Source of the DNA: Actinomycetota bacterium
Lineage (GTDB): Bacteria > Actinomycetota > Actinomycetes > Nanopelagicales > Nanopelagicaceae
Reading direction: 5' to 3'
DNA length: 64,000 nucleotides
Assembly (NCBI GenBank): GCA_005800815.1
Contig: SYEK01000036.1
Span: 1 to 64,000, forward strand
Below the pieces are notes generated by a model. That model made no database searches, had not been told where the DNA came from, and worked only from the letters and a program-made list of their open reading frames with translations. This document shows, piece after piece, positions 45,522-55,379 of the stretch. Every line of letters begins with the position of its first letter. Positions within the stretch are counted from its first letter, which is position 1. A program made the position numbers and the translations under genes.

Positions 45522-47044
45522 AGGGATGTAAGGGCCGAGATTAATCTGTCTATACCCGTGGCTCGATTGTTCAGATGCAGTCGTAGCAGCGGGTATTTTC
45601 GTGAGCTAAGTGCCTGGCCATCTCCAAGGGCCTGTGCGGCGATAAGTCTGGTGAAACCATAACTCTGGCCCGAGATATCAACGTCCTCTTCTACATCACC
45701 TGTGATCTGAAGAAAGGCACCGTTGTGTCTACCCCCCTTGTGAAACTGTCCGGTGGAGTGCAATAGACGTGGTCCCCATCCAAATGTCACAGGTCTTGAG
45801 CTTTTGGTTGAAAGAAGGGCACGAATCTGTGAGATCTTGGCATCATCTCGCCTATCCAAATAGGCCATCACTGCAATATATCCATCACGTGGAATGGATT
45901 TAATGAAGAGGGCAAAGGCCTCTTGTATGCATCCTCCATCTCCAAAAATCTGAATATTTTCATCAGTTGCACTCGGTGTCAGAGTTGGGACCCCTTCTGC
46001 CCAGCCAGTCAGTAGGGCCGCTGTCGCCTCCTTCGCCTCGGTGACATTGGGTTGATTGAAAGGGTCGATGCTGAGGGCTGCACAGACCAGCGCAGTTACC
46101 CATTCCCAGATGATGAACTGAGATGCCAGATCAGCAGAAATGACTAAATCGGCCTCTCCTGAGAAGGCGATACAGAAGCCAGAACTCTGATCGATGGACT
46201 CGATCACTACAGGTAATTTACCGACCCCATCTTTACCCGTCGATTCTGCGACAAGTTGTTCAATCCAATCACTCAAGCCAGGCATAGCGCTCTTGTCATC
46301 ACAGAGATTGACATACTGGGTGCTAAGAAAGGCAACTGCATAGGCCATATCAACGACAAGGCTTGGATCTTTAAGAAAACTCTTCTTGGTCTCACTTGCA
46401 CTATCGAGCAGGATAGAGACATCAATACCGATCAATGCCGCAGGCACCAGACCAAAGGCTCCTAGAACGCTGAAGCGCCCACCCACGTTGGGATCTGCGT
46501 TGATGACAGTGAGTCCATTACTACGTGCATCCTTATCAAGTGCAGAGCCAGGATCGGTGATAACAACTAAGTGATGCGTGGGTAGAAGTCCAACGGCCAG
46601 GAGCCTGTCTGTAAATAATGCCAACATGGATGTGGTCTCTATCGTTGAACCGGACTTGGAACTCACGATAACCAGAGTGCTGGCCAGATCGCCCTCCAGC
46701 GCATGTGCGATGTAATTCGGGTCGGTAGAGTCAAGGATAAAGAGTTCACGTTTGTAACTTTGTGCGATAACTTCTGGGCCAAGGGATGAACCTCCCATCC
46801 CACACAGAATGACACGGGTTTTCTCTCGATGTTTGGCACAGAGAGCATCTAGTTGTGGCAGAAGTTGCCTTGAGCTTTCGGGAAGATCGATCCAGTTCAT
46901 GCGCATCGATGCCTCGGCTTGAGCGCGGGGACCCCACATCGTTGCATCCTTAGCCCCCAGACGGCGATGCAGATCTAGCAGGGTGAGGTATCTCTGATCA
47001 TCCCTGTCGATTTTGGGTAGGCATCTACCAGAGAGAAGCGTCAT
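45518..47044 (-). CDS. pgi: Glucose-6-phosphate isomerase
   Basis: 508 residues of the phosphoglucose isomerase fold: ILCGMGGSSLGPEV (sugar-phosphate SIS loop), VIVSSKSGSTIETTSM, VGGRFSVLGAFGLVPAAL and a C-terminal segment with LLHSTGQFHKGGRHNG (family His/Lys region). It is the variant often found next to or fused with transaldolase. It starts in ATGA overlap with tal and is last of the ctaA-tkt-tal-pgi run. Its stop lies in a TTAA shared with the rbpA stop. Confidence 0.93.
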   Translation of the reverse strand: MTLLSGRCLPKIDRDDQRYLTLLDLHRRLGAKDATMWGPRAQAEASMRMNWIDLPESSRQLLPQLDALCAKHREKTRVILCGMGGSSLGPEVIAQSYKRELFILDSTDPNYIAHALEGDLASTLVIVSSKSGSTIETTSMLALFTDRLLAVGLLPTHHLVVITDPGSALDKDARSNGLTVINADPNVGGRFSVLGAFGLVPAALIGIDVSILLDSASETKKSFLKDPSLVVDMAYAVAFLSTQYVNLCDDKSAMPGLSDWIEQLVAESTGKDGVGKLPVVIESIDQSSGFCIAFSGEADLVISADLASQFIIWEWVTALVCAALSIDPFNQPNVTEAKEATAALLTGWAEGVPTLTPSATDENIQIFGDGGCIQEAFALFIKSIPRDGYIAVMAYLDRRDDAKISQIRALLSTKSSRPVTFGWGPRLLHSTGQFHKGGRHNGAFLQITGDVEEDVDISGQSYGFTRLIAAQALGDGQALSSRKYPLLRLHLNNRATGIDRLISALTSL

Positions 47045-48126
47045 AGCCGCTGTGCGCTGCGAACGGATGACAGGAGCTCTTCCCAGGCATCTGCGAATTT
47101 TTTAACACCATCACGCTCTAATTCAGAGGTGATTGCATCCAAAGAAATATTCAGTTGCGTAAGGGATTTGAAGACTTCGATCGCATCGGCATAGTTATCT
47201 CTGATGGCATCACCTCGGACTATCCCATGGTCGATAATTGCATCTAAAGTTTTCTGTGGCATCGTATTGACAGTCTCTGGCGCAGTGAGCTCAACGACAT
47301 AGCGAGTGTCGTCATATGTCACATCTTTTACCCCTGTCGAGGCCCATAATGGACGCTGCTTATGCGCACCACGCTTGGTTTGTTGTGACCAACGAGGAGA
47401 CGAGAACTTCTCCTCAAATAATTGGTAAGCCAAATGAGCATTTGCGATAGCGGCCTTGCCAAGCATTCTCATCGCATCCTGACTTGCACTCTCTTTCAAA
47501 AGAGCATCAACGGCTGAATCGATTCTGCTGACAAAAAAAGATGCCACAGAGTGCACGTGCGATGGATTAGATGTCGCCTCAACTCCGGCCATATATGCAT
47601 CAATGACTGCTCCATAGCGTTTGATTGAGAAGATCAAGGTGACATTGACACTGATTCCCTGTGCAATCAGTGCTGTTATCGCTGGTAGGCCCTCAATCGT
47701 TGCCGGGACCTTGATCATAAGATTTGGGCGACCGATGATGGCCCATAACTCTGTGCCAGAGGCGATAGTTGCCTGCGTATCATGTGCCAAGCGGGGGTCG
47801 ACTTCGATGCTGACCCGACCATCGATGCCCTTACTCGATGTATAGATATCTTTGAATAGATCACAAGCATGGCGAACATCATCGGTAGTCAATCTCTTCA
47901 CGCACTCATCAGCGCTCAAATCTCGCATCTTTGAAATATCGGATGAATACTCCTGAGCCCCTGATATCGCTGCGGCAAAGATACTTGGATTGGTAGTTAC
48001 TCCAACGACGTTATCATGAGCGATTCGTGACGGGAGCGAGTGCTTGTCATCTCCAGTGATCTTGGCTCGGGAGAAATCATCAAGCCAGATCGAGGTTCCA
48101 CTCCTACTGACATCTTGGGTGCTCAT
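47041..48126 (-). CDS. tal: Transaldolase
   Basis: Pentose-phosphate transaldolase, 361 residues, the long actinobacterial type. SIWLDDFSR near the N-terminus, GVTTNPSIFAAAI, SIEVDPRLAHDT, LMIKVPATIEGLPAI with the Schiff-base Lys, VNVTLIFSI, VASFFVSRID and LWASTGVKD. ATGA overlaps on both sides (with tkt and pgi). Supplies fructose 6-phosphate directly to the neighbouring isomerase. Confidence 0.96.
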   Translation of the reverse strand: MSTQDVSRSGTSIWLDDFSRAKITGDDKHSLPSRIAHDNVVGVTTNPSIFAAAISGAQEYSSDISKMRDLSADECVKRLTTDDVRHACDLFKDIYTSSKGIDGRVSIEVDPRLAHDTQATIASGTELWAIIGRPNLMIKVPATIEGLPAITALIAQGISVNVTLIFSIKRYGAVIDAYMAGVEATSNPSHVHSVASFFVSRIDSAVDALLKESASQDAMRMLGKAAIANAHLAYQLFEEKFSSPRWSQQTKRGAHKQRPLWASTGVKDVTYDDTRYVVELTAPETVNTMPQKTLDAIIDHGIVRGDAIRDNYADAIEVFKSLTQLNISLDAITSELERDGVKKFADAWEELLSSVRSAQRL

Positions 48127-50171
48127 GCCAGTGCTGCCTTGATACGCGCAGTGATCGCATCTACGCTAAAGCCAAACTCCGTGAAGAGGCGCTTGGCATC
48201 GGCTGAGGCGCCATAGTGCTCAAGGCTGATACACAGACCCCCGTCCCCGACAATCTCGCGCCAACCTTGAGCAATACCAGCTTCGATACTGACCTTTAAT
48301 GGAATCGAGGCTGGTAGCACAGAGTTTTTATAAGTCTCATCTTGTTCGGCAAACCACTCTAAACATGGAGCGCTCACAACTCGAACATTGATTGCCTCAG
48401 TGGCTAGTGCATCCTGAACATCTAAAGCTAGCGAGAGTTCTGATCCGGTCGCGATGAGAATAGCCATCGGATTATCTGCATCTTTGATGACATATGCACC
48501 TCGTGCCACACCACTTGCTGAGGCACAGGATCCTCGATCCAGCACTGGCAGGCCCTGGCGAGAGAGCAAGATGCTAGCGGTGCGATCTCGGATGATCATC
48601 TCTGTCCATGCCACTACCACTTCGTTCGCATCACCGGGTCGTATGACATCTAGACCTGGGATCGCCCTCAGTGCCGCAAAGTGCTCGATGGGTTGATGAG
48701 TAGGTCCATCTTCACCAACACCGATTGAATCATGTGTCCAAATATAAGTCGCGGGGATTTTCATAAGTGCGGCAAGTCGCACGGCGGGGCGCATGTAATC
48801 ACTAAAGACTGCAAAGGTCCCACCGAATACTCTCGTAAGGCCATGGAGAGTGATTCCATTGAGTATTGAGCCCATAGCATGCTCCCGGATTCCAAAGTGA
48901 ATGACTCGTCCATAAGGATCGGCTCCGGCGATCGAACTTGTGCCTGGAAGAAATGAACGAGCACCTTCGATGCTTGTATTATTTGAACCGGCTAGATCTG
49001 CCGAACCACCCCATAGTTCGGGCAGCACCCGGGCAAGTGCGTTTATCACATCTCCTGATGCAGCACGCGTGGCAATGTCCTTTCCAGGTGCAAACGATGG
49101 AAGATCTCTATCCCAATTATCCGGAAGGGATCGAGTCCGCACTCTCTGCAAGAGAATGGCAGTAGATGGATTGTTCTGCTTCCAAAGAGTGAACTTGTGC
49201 TCCCATTGTGAGCGTGCCAAAGCACCACGCTCTTTGACTTTGCGGACGTGGGCAAGGACATCTGTAGGCATCGCAAATCTCTCGGAGGGATCCAAGCCCA
49301 AGACAAGCTTCGTCGCAGCAACCTCATCATCACCTAATGCAGAGCCATGAGATTTCCCCGTACCCCGAAGTTTTGGCGCTGGCCATGCAATCACCGTCTT
49401 AAGGCGAATGAGAGTTGGTCGCTCTCTCTGGCTTTTTGCACCTTCCATAGCCTCGTTGAGGGCAGCGATATCAATATTTCCATCCCTAGTAGCCGGGAGA
49501 TCAATCACATGCCAGCCATAGGCGCGATAGCGCATAGCTACATCTTCGGTGAAAGAGTTGTGTGTGTCACCTTCAATGGAGATTTGATTATCATCATAAA
49601 TCACTTTGAGATTGCCTAACTGCTGAGTCCCAGCCAAAGATGATGCTTCGGCACTGACCCCCTCCTGCAGATCTCCATCAGAGCAGATGACCCAGATATT
49701 GTGATCAAAAATCGAAGCTCCCTGCGTACTCTCGGGATCAAATAGACCTCTTTCAAAGCGGGTTGCCATCGCCATTCCCACGGCAGTTGCTAAGCCTTGT
49801 CCAAGGGGACCGGTAGTCATCTCAACCCCTGCGGTATGTGCGAATTCAGGATGGCCCGGAGTAAGAGAGCCCCAAGTCCTAAAACTCCTTAAATCGGCCA
49901 TCTCTAAGCCATAGCCACTATAAAAGAGTTGGGTATACAAGGTTAGAGAGGAGTGTCCACAAGAGAGAATAAATCTGTCGCGTCCAAGCCAGCTCGGATC
50001 AGTTGGATCATGTACCAAGTGATGTTGAAAGAGCAGGTATGCCGCCGGGGCAAGGGACATTGCAGTTCCTGGGTGACCATTTCCCACGTTTTGCACCGCA
50101 TCGGCGGCAAGAGCGCGTGCGTAGGCGATAGCCCGCTCATCGAGCTCACTCCACCCCTTTGGTGCTCTCAT
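48123..50171 (-). CDS. tkt: Transketolase
   Basis: TPP-dependent two-carbon transfer enzyme of the pentose phosphate pathway. 682 residues: DAVQNVGNGHPGTAMSLAP, HDPTDPSWLGRDRFILS, TGPLGQGLATAVG, the TPP motif CSDGDLQEGVSAEASSLAG, and the pyrimidine domain with TYIWTHDSIGVGEDGPTHQPIEH. ATG at 50171 is preferred: it gives MRAPKGWSELDERA and overlaps the ctaA stop as ATGA. A start at 50219 would need a 52-base overlap. zwf, opcA and ctaB, frequent neighbours elsewhere, are not here. Confidence 0.96.
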   Translation of the reverse strand: MRAPKGWSELDERAIAYARALAADAVQNVGNGHPGTAMSLAPAAYLLFQHHLVHDPTDPSWLGRDRFILSCGHSSLTLYTQLFYSGYGLEMADLRSFRTWGSLTPGHPEFAHTAGVEMTTGPLGQGLATAVGMAMATRFERGLFDPESTQGASIFDHNIWVICSDGDLQEGVSAEASSLAGTQQLGNLKVIYDDNQISIEGDTHNSFTEDVAMRYRAYGWHVIDLPATRDGNIDIAALNEAMEGAKSQRERPTLIRLKTVIAWPAPKLRGTGKSHGSALGDDEVAATKLVLGLDPSERFAMPTDVLAHVRKVKERGALARSQWEHKFTLWKQNNPSTAILLQRVRTRSLPDNWDRDLPSFAPGKDIATRAASGDVINALARVLPELWGGSADLAGSNNTSIEGARSFLPGTSSIAGADPYGRVIHFGIREHAMGSILNGITLHGLTRVFGGTFAVFSDYMRPAVRLAALMKIPATYIWTHDSIGVGEDGPTHQPIEHFAALRAIPGLDVIRPGDANEVVVAWTEMIIRDRTASILLSRQGLPVLDRGSCASASGVARGAYVIKDADNPMAILIATGSELSLALDVQDALATEAINVRVVSAPCLEWFAEQDETYKNSVLPASIPLKVSIEAGIAQGWREIVGDGGLCISLEHYGASADAKRLFTEFGFSVDAITARIKAALA

Positions 50172-51055
50172 TGGATCGTACTCACCTCTTGCCTTTGAAC
50201 TGACAACCAGATCTTCCATGCACCAATCCAGATCAATACCGCTCCTAGAAGATGTATGGCGACAAGAAGTTCTGGCAGTTTTTGCAAATACTGGATTGAG
50301 CCAATAATACCCTGAACAATCGTAAGAGTTAAAAATATGGATAAGAGTCGCTTTGTCTCGCTGTTCGTCGCAGATGAAAAATAAAAAGCGGTTGAGATGA
50401 CAAGAAGAAGTATCACAGCGATCGCATGAATCAACGTGGTATAAAGTATTGATATATCTAGACGGGGTGAATCAGCGTCTCCAGCATGTGGCCCAGATCC
50501 TGTCACGATCGTGCCCAGGACTACTACAAGTGCGGCAATGCTTACATGCGCACGCGAGAAGAGATCGCTTTGATGCGATGGGGTTGTCCTCATGGCAGGT
50601 AAGCGACGCCGCGAATACAGTGAGATTGCAGCTGCGATAAGAATGGTCGATAGTAAATAATGAGCCGCGACGGTCAGAGGATTCAGGCCGGTCAAAACGG
50701 TTATTCCACCCAAGACTCCTTGACCTAGGATTCCCAGTACCTGTCCCACTGCAAGGATGCGCAGGTCTTTGCGTCCTGATCTAAGTACTGCAACTAATGT
50801 TGCAATCGCAGCTATGACCAGAAGAAAGGTCAATAGGCGATTGCCAAATTCGATCCAAGCGTGCAACTGACCCTCTGCCTGGTTGGGCACCGGGGTATAG
50901 GAGCCAGGGGTGCACTCGGGCCAGGTGGGGCAGCCAAGGCCCGAACCAGTCAGGCGCACCGCGCCGCCGGTTACCACGATCGCCGACTGCATAAAGAGCA
51001 GCAGGGCCGAGGTTGGGACTAGAGCCCGCCTGGCCAACTTCCCTGCTCGACTCAT
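50168..51055 (-). CDS. ctaA: Heme A synthase CtaA/COX15
   Basis: Oxidises the heme O methyl group to make heme A for cytochrome c oxidase. 295 residues, about eight membrane helices in two similar halves. The first extracytoplasmic loop GGAVRLTGSGLGCPTWPECTPGS holds a cysteine pair typical of actinobacterial and Bacillus CtaA, and the histidines in QLHAWIEFGNR, VAAHYLLS, TLIHAIA and VAIHLLGA fit heme ligands. Divergent from sufR; first gene of the tkt-tal-pgi transcript. Confidence 0.93.
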   Translation of the reverse strand: MSRAGKLARRALVPTSALLLFMQSAIVVTGGAVRLTGSGLGCPTWPECTPGSYTPVPNQAEGQLHAWIEFGNRLLTFLLVIAAIATLVAVLRSGRKDLRILAVGQVLGILGQGVLGGITVLTGLNPLTVAAHYLLSTILIAAAISLYSRRRLPAMRTTPSHQSDLFSRAHVSIAALVVVLGTIVTGSGPHAGDADSPRLDISILYTTLIHAIAVILLLVISTAFYFSSATNSETKRLLSIFLTLTIVQGIIGSIQYLQKLPELLVAIHLLGAVLIWIGAWKIWLSVQRQEVSTIQ

Positions 51056-51061
51056 GTCCTA

Positions 51062-51067
51062 ACCCTA
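51062..51067 (-). promoter_or_regulatory. Leaderless-type -10 box for ctaA
   Basis: On the minus strand TAGGGT ends 6 bases before the ctaA ATG (51055). On the plus strand TATCCT (51079-51084) is a possible -10 for sufR, so the two divergent promoters are packed in about 40 bases. Confidence 0.5.
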
Positions 51068-51095
51068 TTGCTCAGCCCTATCCTGGGGAGTTGGA

Positions 51096-51818
51096 GTGGC
51101 TAAGGGTGTCGAATTACGACACACTAGTGTTGTGAAAATCAAGAGCCCCCCAAGCCCGGCACATGAGGATGGGCGTACCCGAGATCTCATCGCCCGCTCA
51201 ATTTTGGAGAATGGCCCCTCTACGGCAATCGCCTTGGCCGAGCGGTTGAGCATCACTGCCTCAGGAGTGCGCCGGCATTTAGATTGCCTGGTTGCCGATG
51301 GTGTACTCCAGACTCGACAGGCGCACAAAGCGATCTCTCGCGGGCGGGGGAGACCATCAAAAGTCTTTCTCATGTCCGATCAAGGTCGAGAGAAGTTCGA
51401 GCACTCATACGATGATTTAGCGGTATCTGCCTTGAAATTTATGTCTCTGCACGTTGGTCAAGATGCTGTGCAATCCTTTGCCGCTGCCCGAGCACGTGAC
51501 ATTGAGGTAAAGGCGGCTCCCTTGCTCTCAAAGAGTGCGAAAAAGACAGCCGCCTTGGCACAGTTTCTGACGGCTCAGGGCTATGCAGCCAGCAGTCAAT
51601 CACATGCAATTGGTGAGCAGTTATGTCAGCATCACTGTCCCATTGCTCACGTGGCATCGGAATTTCCTCAATTATGTGAGGCAGAGACTGAGGCGATCTC
51701 ACGTCTGCTCGGAACTCATGTGCAACGACTTGCAACTATCGCCCATGGCGATGGTGTGTGCACGACATTTATCCCAACACCGCAAAAAAGATCAACTACA
51801 GGAAAGGTACGTTCATGA
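51096..51818 (+). CDS. sufR: SufR-type Fe-S cluster regulator
   Basis: 240 residues. Winged-helix DNA-binding domain (about 25-75: [43 protein letters not shown]) and a C-terminal region with cysteines in [11 protein letters not shown], plus Cys in FPQLCEAE, that ligate a sensory [4Fe-4S] cluster in this family. It should repress the suf genes when Fe-S status is good. GTG at 51096 fits TATCCT at 51079-51084; GTG at 51132 is a possible alternative that would remove 12 residues without harming the domain. ATGA overlap with sufB. Confidence 0.93.
   Translation: MAKGVELRHTSVVKIKSPPSPAHEDGRTRDLIARSILENGPSTAIALAERLSITASGVRRHLDCLVADGVLQTRQAHKAISRGRGRPSKVFLMSDQGREKFEHSYDDLAVSALKFMSLHVGQDAVQSFAAARARDIEVKAAPLLSKSAKKTAALAQFLTAQGYAASSQSHAIGEQLCQHHCPIAHVASEFPQLCEAETEAISRLLGTHVQRLATIAHGDGVCTTFIPTPQKRSTTGKVRS
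51106..51135 (+). promoter_or_regulatory. Operator-like dyads at the start of the suf operon
   Basis: Two adjacent elements. GTGTCG-AATTA-CGACAC (51106-51122) is a perfect 17-base dyad. ACACT-AGTGT-TGTGA (51121-51135) fits the ACACT-N5-TGTGA motif that I recall being reported for mycobacterial SufR. Both lie at or inside the 5' end of sufR, as expected for an autorepressor site. Confidence 0.55.
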
Positions 51819-53224
51819 CGATCGCACATCCAGAGCTCGAGGGCCTGGGAAACTACGAATACGGCTGGTCGGATAAGAGTGAGGCAGGTACCAACGCGCG
51901 CCGGGGGATTAGTGAAGATGTCGTTCGTGACATCTCTTTGAAGAAGTCAGAGCCACAGTGGATGCTGGATCTGCGCTTGAAAGGTCTATCTCTATTTGAA
52001 AAAAAGCCTATGCCAAATTGGGGCTCGGATCTCTCCGGAATCTTCTTCGATACGATCAAGTATTTTGTTCGCTCAACTGAGAAGCAGGCTGCAACGTGGG
52101 ATGACCTGCCAGAGGAGATCAAGAATACTTATGACCGCCTAGGCATTCCCGAGGCTGAAAAACAGCGACTTGTCTCAGGCGTGGCTGCCCAGTATGAATC
52201 CGAGGTCGTCTACCACTCCATTCGTGAGGATTTGGCTGCACAGGGTGTAATTTTCTTAGATACGGATACGGCTTTGAAAGAGCATCCAGAGCTATTCAAG
52301 GAGTATTTCGCTACCGTTATCCCAGTTGGAGATAACAAGTTCGCAGCACTGAACACCTCAGTGTGGTCGGGCGGCTCATTTATTTATGTTCCCAAGGGTG
52401 TCCATGTGGACATCCCGTTACAGGCCTACTTCCGCATTAACACTGAGAATATGGGTCAGTTTGAGCGCACCTTGATCATTGCAGATGAGGACTCCTACAT
52501 CCATTATGTAGAAGGGTGTACCGCACCAATCTACAAATCAGATTCATTGCATTCAGCCGTCGTAGAGATCATTGTGAAAAAAGGTGCACGAGTTCGTTAC
52601 ACCACTATTCAAAACTGGTCCAATAATGTCTACAACCTGGTCACCAAGCGGGCAACTTGTGCTGAGGGTGCAACCATGGAGTGGGTCGATGGCAATATCG
52701 GTTCGAAAGTGACGATGAAATACCCTGCAATATTTTTGATGGGACCCCATTCAAAGGGTGAGACTCTCTCGCTGGCCTTTGCCGGTGAGGGCCAGCATCA
52801 AGACTCTGGCTCAAAGATGGTCCACGCCGCGCCTTACACATCATCCTCTGTTATCTCAAAATCAGTGGCACGAAATGGTGGGCGTACCTCTTATCGTGGT
52901 CTGGTGCAGATTCAAGAAGGTGCACATCACTCCAAGAACACCGTGAAGTGTGATGCTCTCTTAGTTGATACGATTTCCCGCTCCGATACATATCCCTACG
53001 TTGATATCCGCGAGGATGATGTCTCCATGGGCCATGAGGCCACGGTCTCAAAGATCAGTGATGATCAGCTCTTTTATCTGATGTCGCGTGGATTAACAGA
53101 GGATGAGGCGATGGCCATGATCGTGCGAGGGTTCATCGAACCAATTGCACGTGAACTACCAATGGAGTATGCACTCGAACTCAACCGGCTCATAGAGCTG
53201 CAAATGGAAGGTGCAGTTGGTTAA
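51815..53224 (+). CDS. sufB: Fe-S assembly scaffold subunit SufB
   Basis: 469 residues, the scaffold subunit of the SufBC2D complex. Conserved segments: RISEDVVR-like [64 protein letters not shown] (candidate cluster Cys), the beta-helix core and [15 protein letters not shown] near the C-terminus. ATG at 51815 overlaps the sufR stop, with AGGAAAGG upstream. No intein interrupts it, unlike in some mycobacteria. Confidence 0.97.
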   Translation: MTIAHPELEGLGNYEYGWSDKSEAGTNARRGISEDVVRDISLKKSEPQWMLDLRLKGLSLFEKKPMPNWGSDLSGIFFDTIKYFVRSTEKQAATWDDLPEEIKNTYDRLGIPEAEKQRLVSGVAAQYESEVVYHSIREDLAAQGVIFLDTDTALKEHPELFKEYFATVIPVGDNKFAALNTSVWSGGSFIYVPKGVHVDIPLQAYFRINTENMGQFERTLIIADEDSYIHYVEGCTAPIYKSDSLHSAVVEIIVKKGARVRYTTIQNWSNNVYNLVTKRATCAEGATMEWVDGNIGSKVTMKYPAIFLMGPHSKGETLSLAFAGEGQHQDSGSKMVHAAPYTSSSVISKSVARNGGRTSYRGLVQIQEGAHHSKNTVKCDALLVDTISRSDTYPYVDIREDDVSMGHEATVSKISDDQLFYLMSRGLTEDEAMAMIVRGFIEPIARELPMEYALELNRLIELQMEGAVG

Positions 53225-54306
53225 TGTCTCTTCTTGCAACTAATTACCTCACACCCACCGGGCGCGAAGAGGCATGGCGTTTTACCCCCCTCAAACGCCT
53301 GCGAGGCTTACATGATGGCCTAGCCTCTCTGGGTAATCACACCTCGCTCTATTCCAGAGGCAATCTAGCCACAGGTGTGAGTTTTTCTCTTGAAAGCCTA
53401 GAGCCTTTGGCATCGAGTGATGATGTGATTATCGAGCGGATTCGAGGTATCTCCCCTCAGGTCTCTCATCTGCATATCGCAGCCAATTCTGAGATATCAG
53501 AGCCAATTCTCCTTGGGCGAAGAGGTGCAGCCCTTGATAGCGCCGAGCATTCCCGTGTGCGAATATCCCTGGGTGCTCACGCCGTTGCGACTGTGATTAT
53601 GGAGAATACAGGTGCATGCCTTTTGGCCGAAGATCTTGAAATCGCACTTGCTCCTGGATCTCGTCTTAGCTTCATCACACTCCAAGAGTTTGAGTCCACG
53701 AGTGTCTACACTGCCCGTCACCACGCAGTGATAGATAAGGATGCACAATTCAAATCTATCACCATCACTGTTGGTGGAGATCTTGTGCGGATTCTACCGA
53801 CCGTTGAATTCATATCCCCCGGAGGTTCAGCCGAGCTCTTAGGTGTTTACTTCGCAACTGCCGGCCAGTTCTTTGAACATCGTATCCATGTGGATCATGC
53901 GGTACCTCATGCGAAGTCACGAGTAAATTTCAAGGGAGCATTAACTGGACGTGATGCACATACTGTATGGATAGGTGATGTGTTGATCCGTGCCGCGGCT
54001 GAGGGCACTGATACTTATGAGCTCAATCGCAACCTACTTCTCAGTGATGGTGCTCGCGCCGACTCAGTACCTAACCTAGAGATTGAAACTGGGGAGATCA
54101 TCGGAGCGGGCCATGCAAGCACCACAGGACGCTTTGATGATGAACAGCTCTTCTATCTTATGTCAAGGGGGATTTCACTCGAAGATGCCAAGCGCCTGGT
54201 GGTTCGGGGATTTTTCAACGAAATTATCACTGAGATAGGTATTGAAGAGATCATAAACCGGCTGATGGTTCGTATCGATACAGAGCTTGAGAAGGCTGGG
54301 GCCTAG
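53224..54306 (+). CDS. sufD: Fe-S assembly subunit SufD
   Basis: 360 residues, paralogue of SufB and partner in SufBC2D. REEAWRFTPLKRL at the N-terminus, then a beta-helix region and the C-terminal helices with [28 protein letters not shown], closely similar to the SufB C-terminus. Shares one base with sufB (TAATG). The His in VDHAVPHAKS resembles the conserved SufD histidine needed for cluster assembly. Confidence 0.95.
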   Translation: MSLLATNYLTPTGREEAWRFTPLKRLRGLHDGLASLGNHTSLYSRGNLATGVSFSLESLEPLASSDDVIIERIRGISPQVSHLHIAANSEISEPILLGRRGAALDSAEHSRVRISLGAHAVATVIMENTGACLLAEDLEIALAPGSRLSFITLQEFESTSVYTARHHAVIDKDAQFKSITITVGGDLVRILPTVEFISPGGSAELLGVYFATAGQFFEHRIHVDHAVPHAKSRVNFKGALTGRDAHTVWIGDVLIRAAAEGTDTYELNRNLLLSDGARADSVPNLEIETGEIIGAGHASTTGRFDDEQLFYLMSRGISLEDAKRLVVRGFFNEIITEIGIEEIINRLMVRIDTELEKAGA

Positions 54307-54603
54307 ATGTCGGATCTTCAGTTGAATCAACTTGTCTCTGGCAAGCCAGTAAAAATTGAAAAAGATGGCAAGAGCATCTGTGTCGTCCGTATAGGCGATG
54401 AGGTCTTTGCCATCGATGACACATGTTCGCATTCTGAAGCATCTTTATCAGAGGGTGATGTCCTTGACTTCAAAATAGAGTGCTGGCTTCATGGCGCCGA
54501 GTTTGATCTGCGCACTGGTCAGGCACTCACACTTCCAGCAAATATCACATTGGCAACCTATCCAGTAAGTATCCAAGATAACTCGGTCACGGTCCAAATT
54601 TAA
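54307..54603 (+). CDS. Rieske-type [2Fe-2S] ferredoxin in the suf operon
   Basis: 98 residues with a full Rieske motif: Cys40-x-His42 (DTCSH) and Cys59-x2-His62 (CWLHG), spaced as in soluble NirD/BphF-like Rieske proteins. Begins on the base after the sufD stop. Actinobacterial suf operons often contain such a gene between sufD and sufC; it may pass electrons to cluster assembly, but its partner is not established. Confidence 0.93.
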   Translation: MSDLQLNQLVSGKPVKIEKDGKSICVVRIGDEVFAIDDTCSHSEASLSEGDVLDFKIECWLHGAEFDLRTGQALTLPANITLATYPVSIQDNSVTVQI

Positions 54604-54620
54604 TAGATAAGGAAGAAAAT

Positions 54621-55373
54621 ATGAGCACTCTAGAAATTCGTGATTTGAAGGTATCAGTCGATACTGATGCCGGAGCCGTTGAGATTCTCAAAGGCGTAGA
54701 TCTCACTATCAAATCTGGACAGACACATGCCATCATGGGTCCAAATGGCTCTGGTAAATCCACCCTTGCCTACTCAATCGCTGGCCATCCTAAGTACACA
54801 ATCGTCGGTGGCTCAGTCACCTTAGATGGAGCCGATGTCCTTGATATGACGGTGGATGAGCGTGCAAAGGCCGGTCTCTTTCTAGCGATGCAGTACCCAG
54901 TTGAAGTCCCAGGTGTCTCGGTCTCGAATTTCCTGCGCACGGCTGCAACGGCCCTTCGTGGTGAAGCGCCCAAACTTCGCACATGGACGGGAGAGGTCAA
55001 AGATGCCATGCAGGCTCTCAATATGGATCCAGCCTTTGCTTTTCGCAATGTCAATGAGGGTTTTTCTGGTGGTGAGAAAAAGCGTCATGAGATCATGCAG
55101 CTTGAGCTGTTGAAGCCCAAAATCGCGATTTTAGATGAGACGGATTCGGGCTTGGATGTGGATGCCTTACGCATCGTCTCTGAAGGTGTCAATCGTGCAA
55201 AGGACAAGAATAATCTAGGTGTCGTACTCATCACGCACTACACCCGAATTCTTCAATACATCAAACCTGATTTTGTTCATGTGTTCTCAAATGGTCGAAT
55301 CGTTGAAGAAGGTGGCGCCGATTTAGCAGATAAGTTAGAGACAAAAGGCTACGCAGATTATGTGAGCAACTAG
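54621..55373 (+). CDS. sufC: Fe-S assembly ATPase SufC
   Basis: 250 residues, soluble ABC ATPase of SufBC2D. Walker A MGPNGSGKSTLAY, Q-loop LAMQYPVEVPGVSV, signature FSGGEKKRHEIMQL, Walker B IAILDETDSGLDVDAL (the SufC-type DETDSGLD with catalytic Glu) and switch LITHYTRIL. AAGGAAG precedes the ATG. Confidence 0.97.
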   Translation: MSTLEIRDLKVSVDTDAGAVEILKGVDLTIKSGQTHAIMGPNGSGKSTLAYSIAGHPKYTIVGGSVTLDGADVLDMTVDERAKAGLFLAMQYPVEVPGVSVSNFLRTAATALRGEAPKLRTWTGEVKDAMQALNMDPAFAFRNVNEGFSGGEKKRHEIMQLELLKPKIAILDETDSGLDVDALRIVSEGVNRAKDKNNLGVVLITHYTRILQYIKPDFVHVFSNGRIVEEGGADLADKLETKGYADYVSN

Positions 55374-55379
55374 GCAGTA

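Noticed and set aside
50172-50219. Tkt N-terminal extension (MEDLVVSSKARGEYDP)
   Set aside because: Requires a 52-base overlap with ctaA; the ATGA overlap at 50168-50171 gives the family start.
51758-51814. SufB extension into sufR
   Set aside because: Nineteen unconserved residues encoded over the sufR 3' end; ATG at 51815 has the ribosome site and an ATGA overlap.
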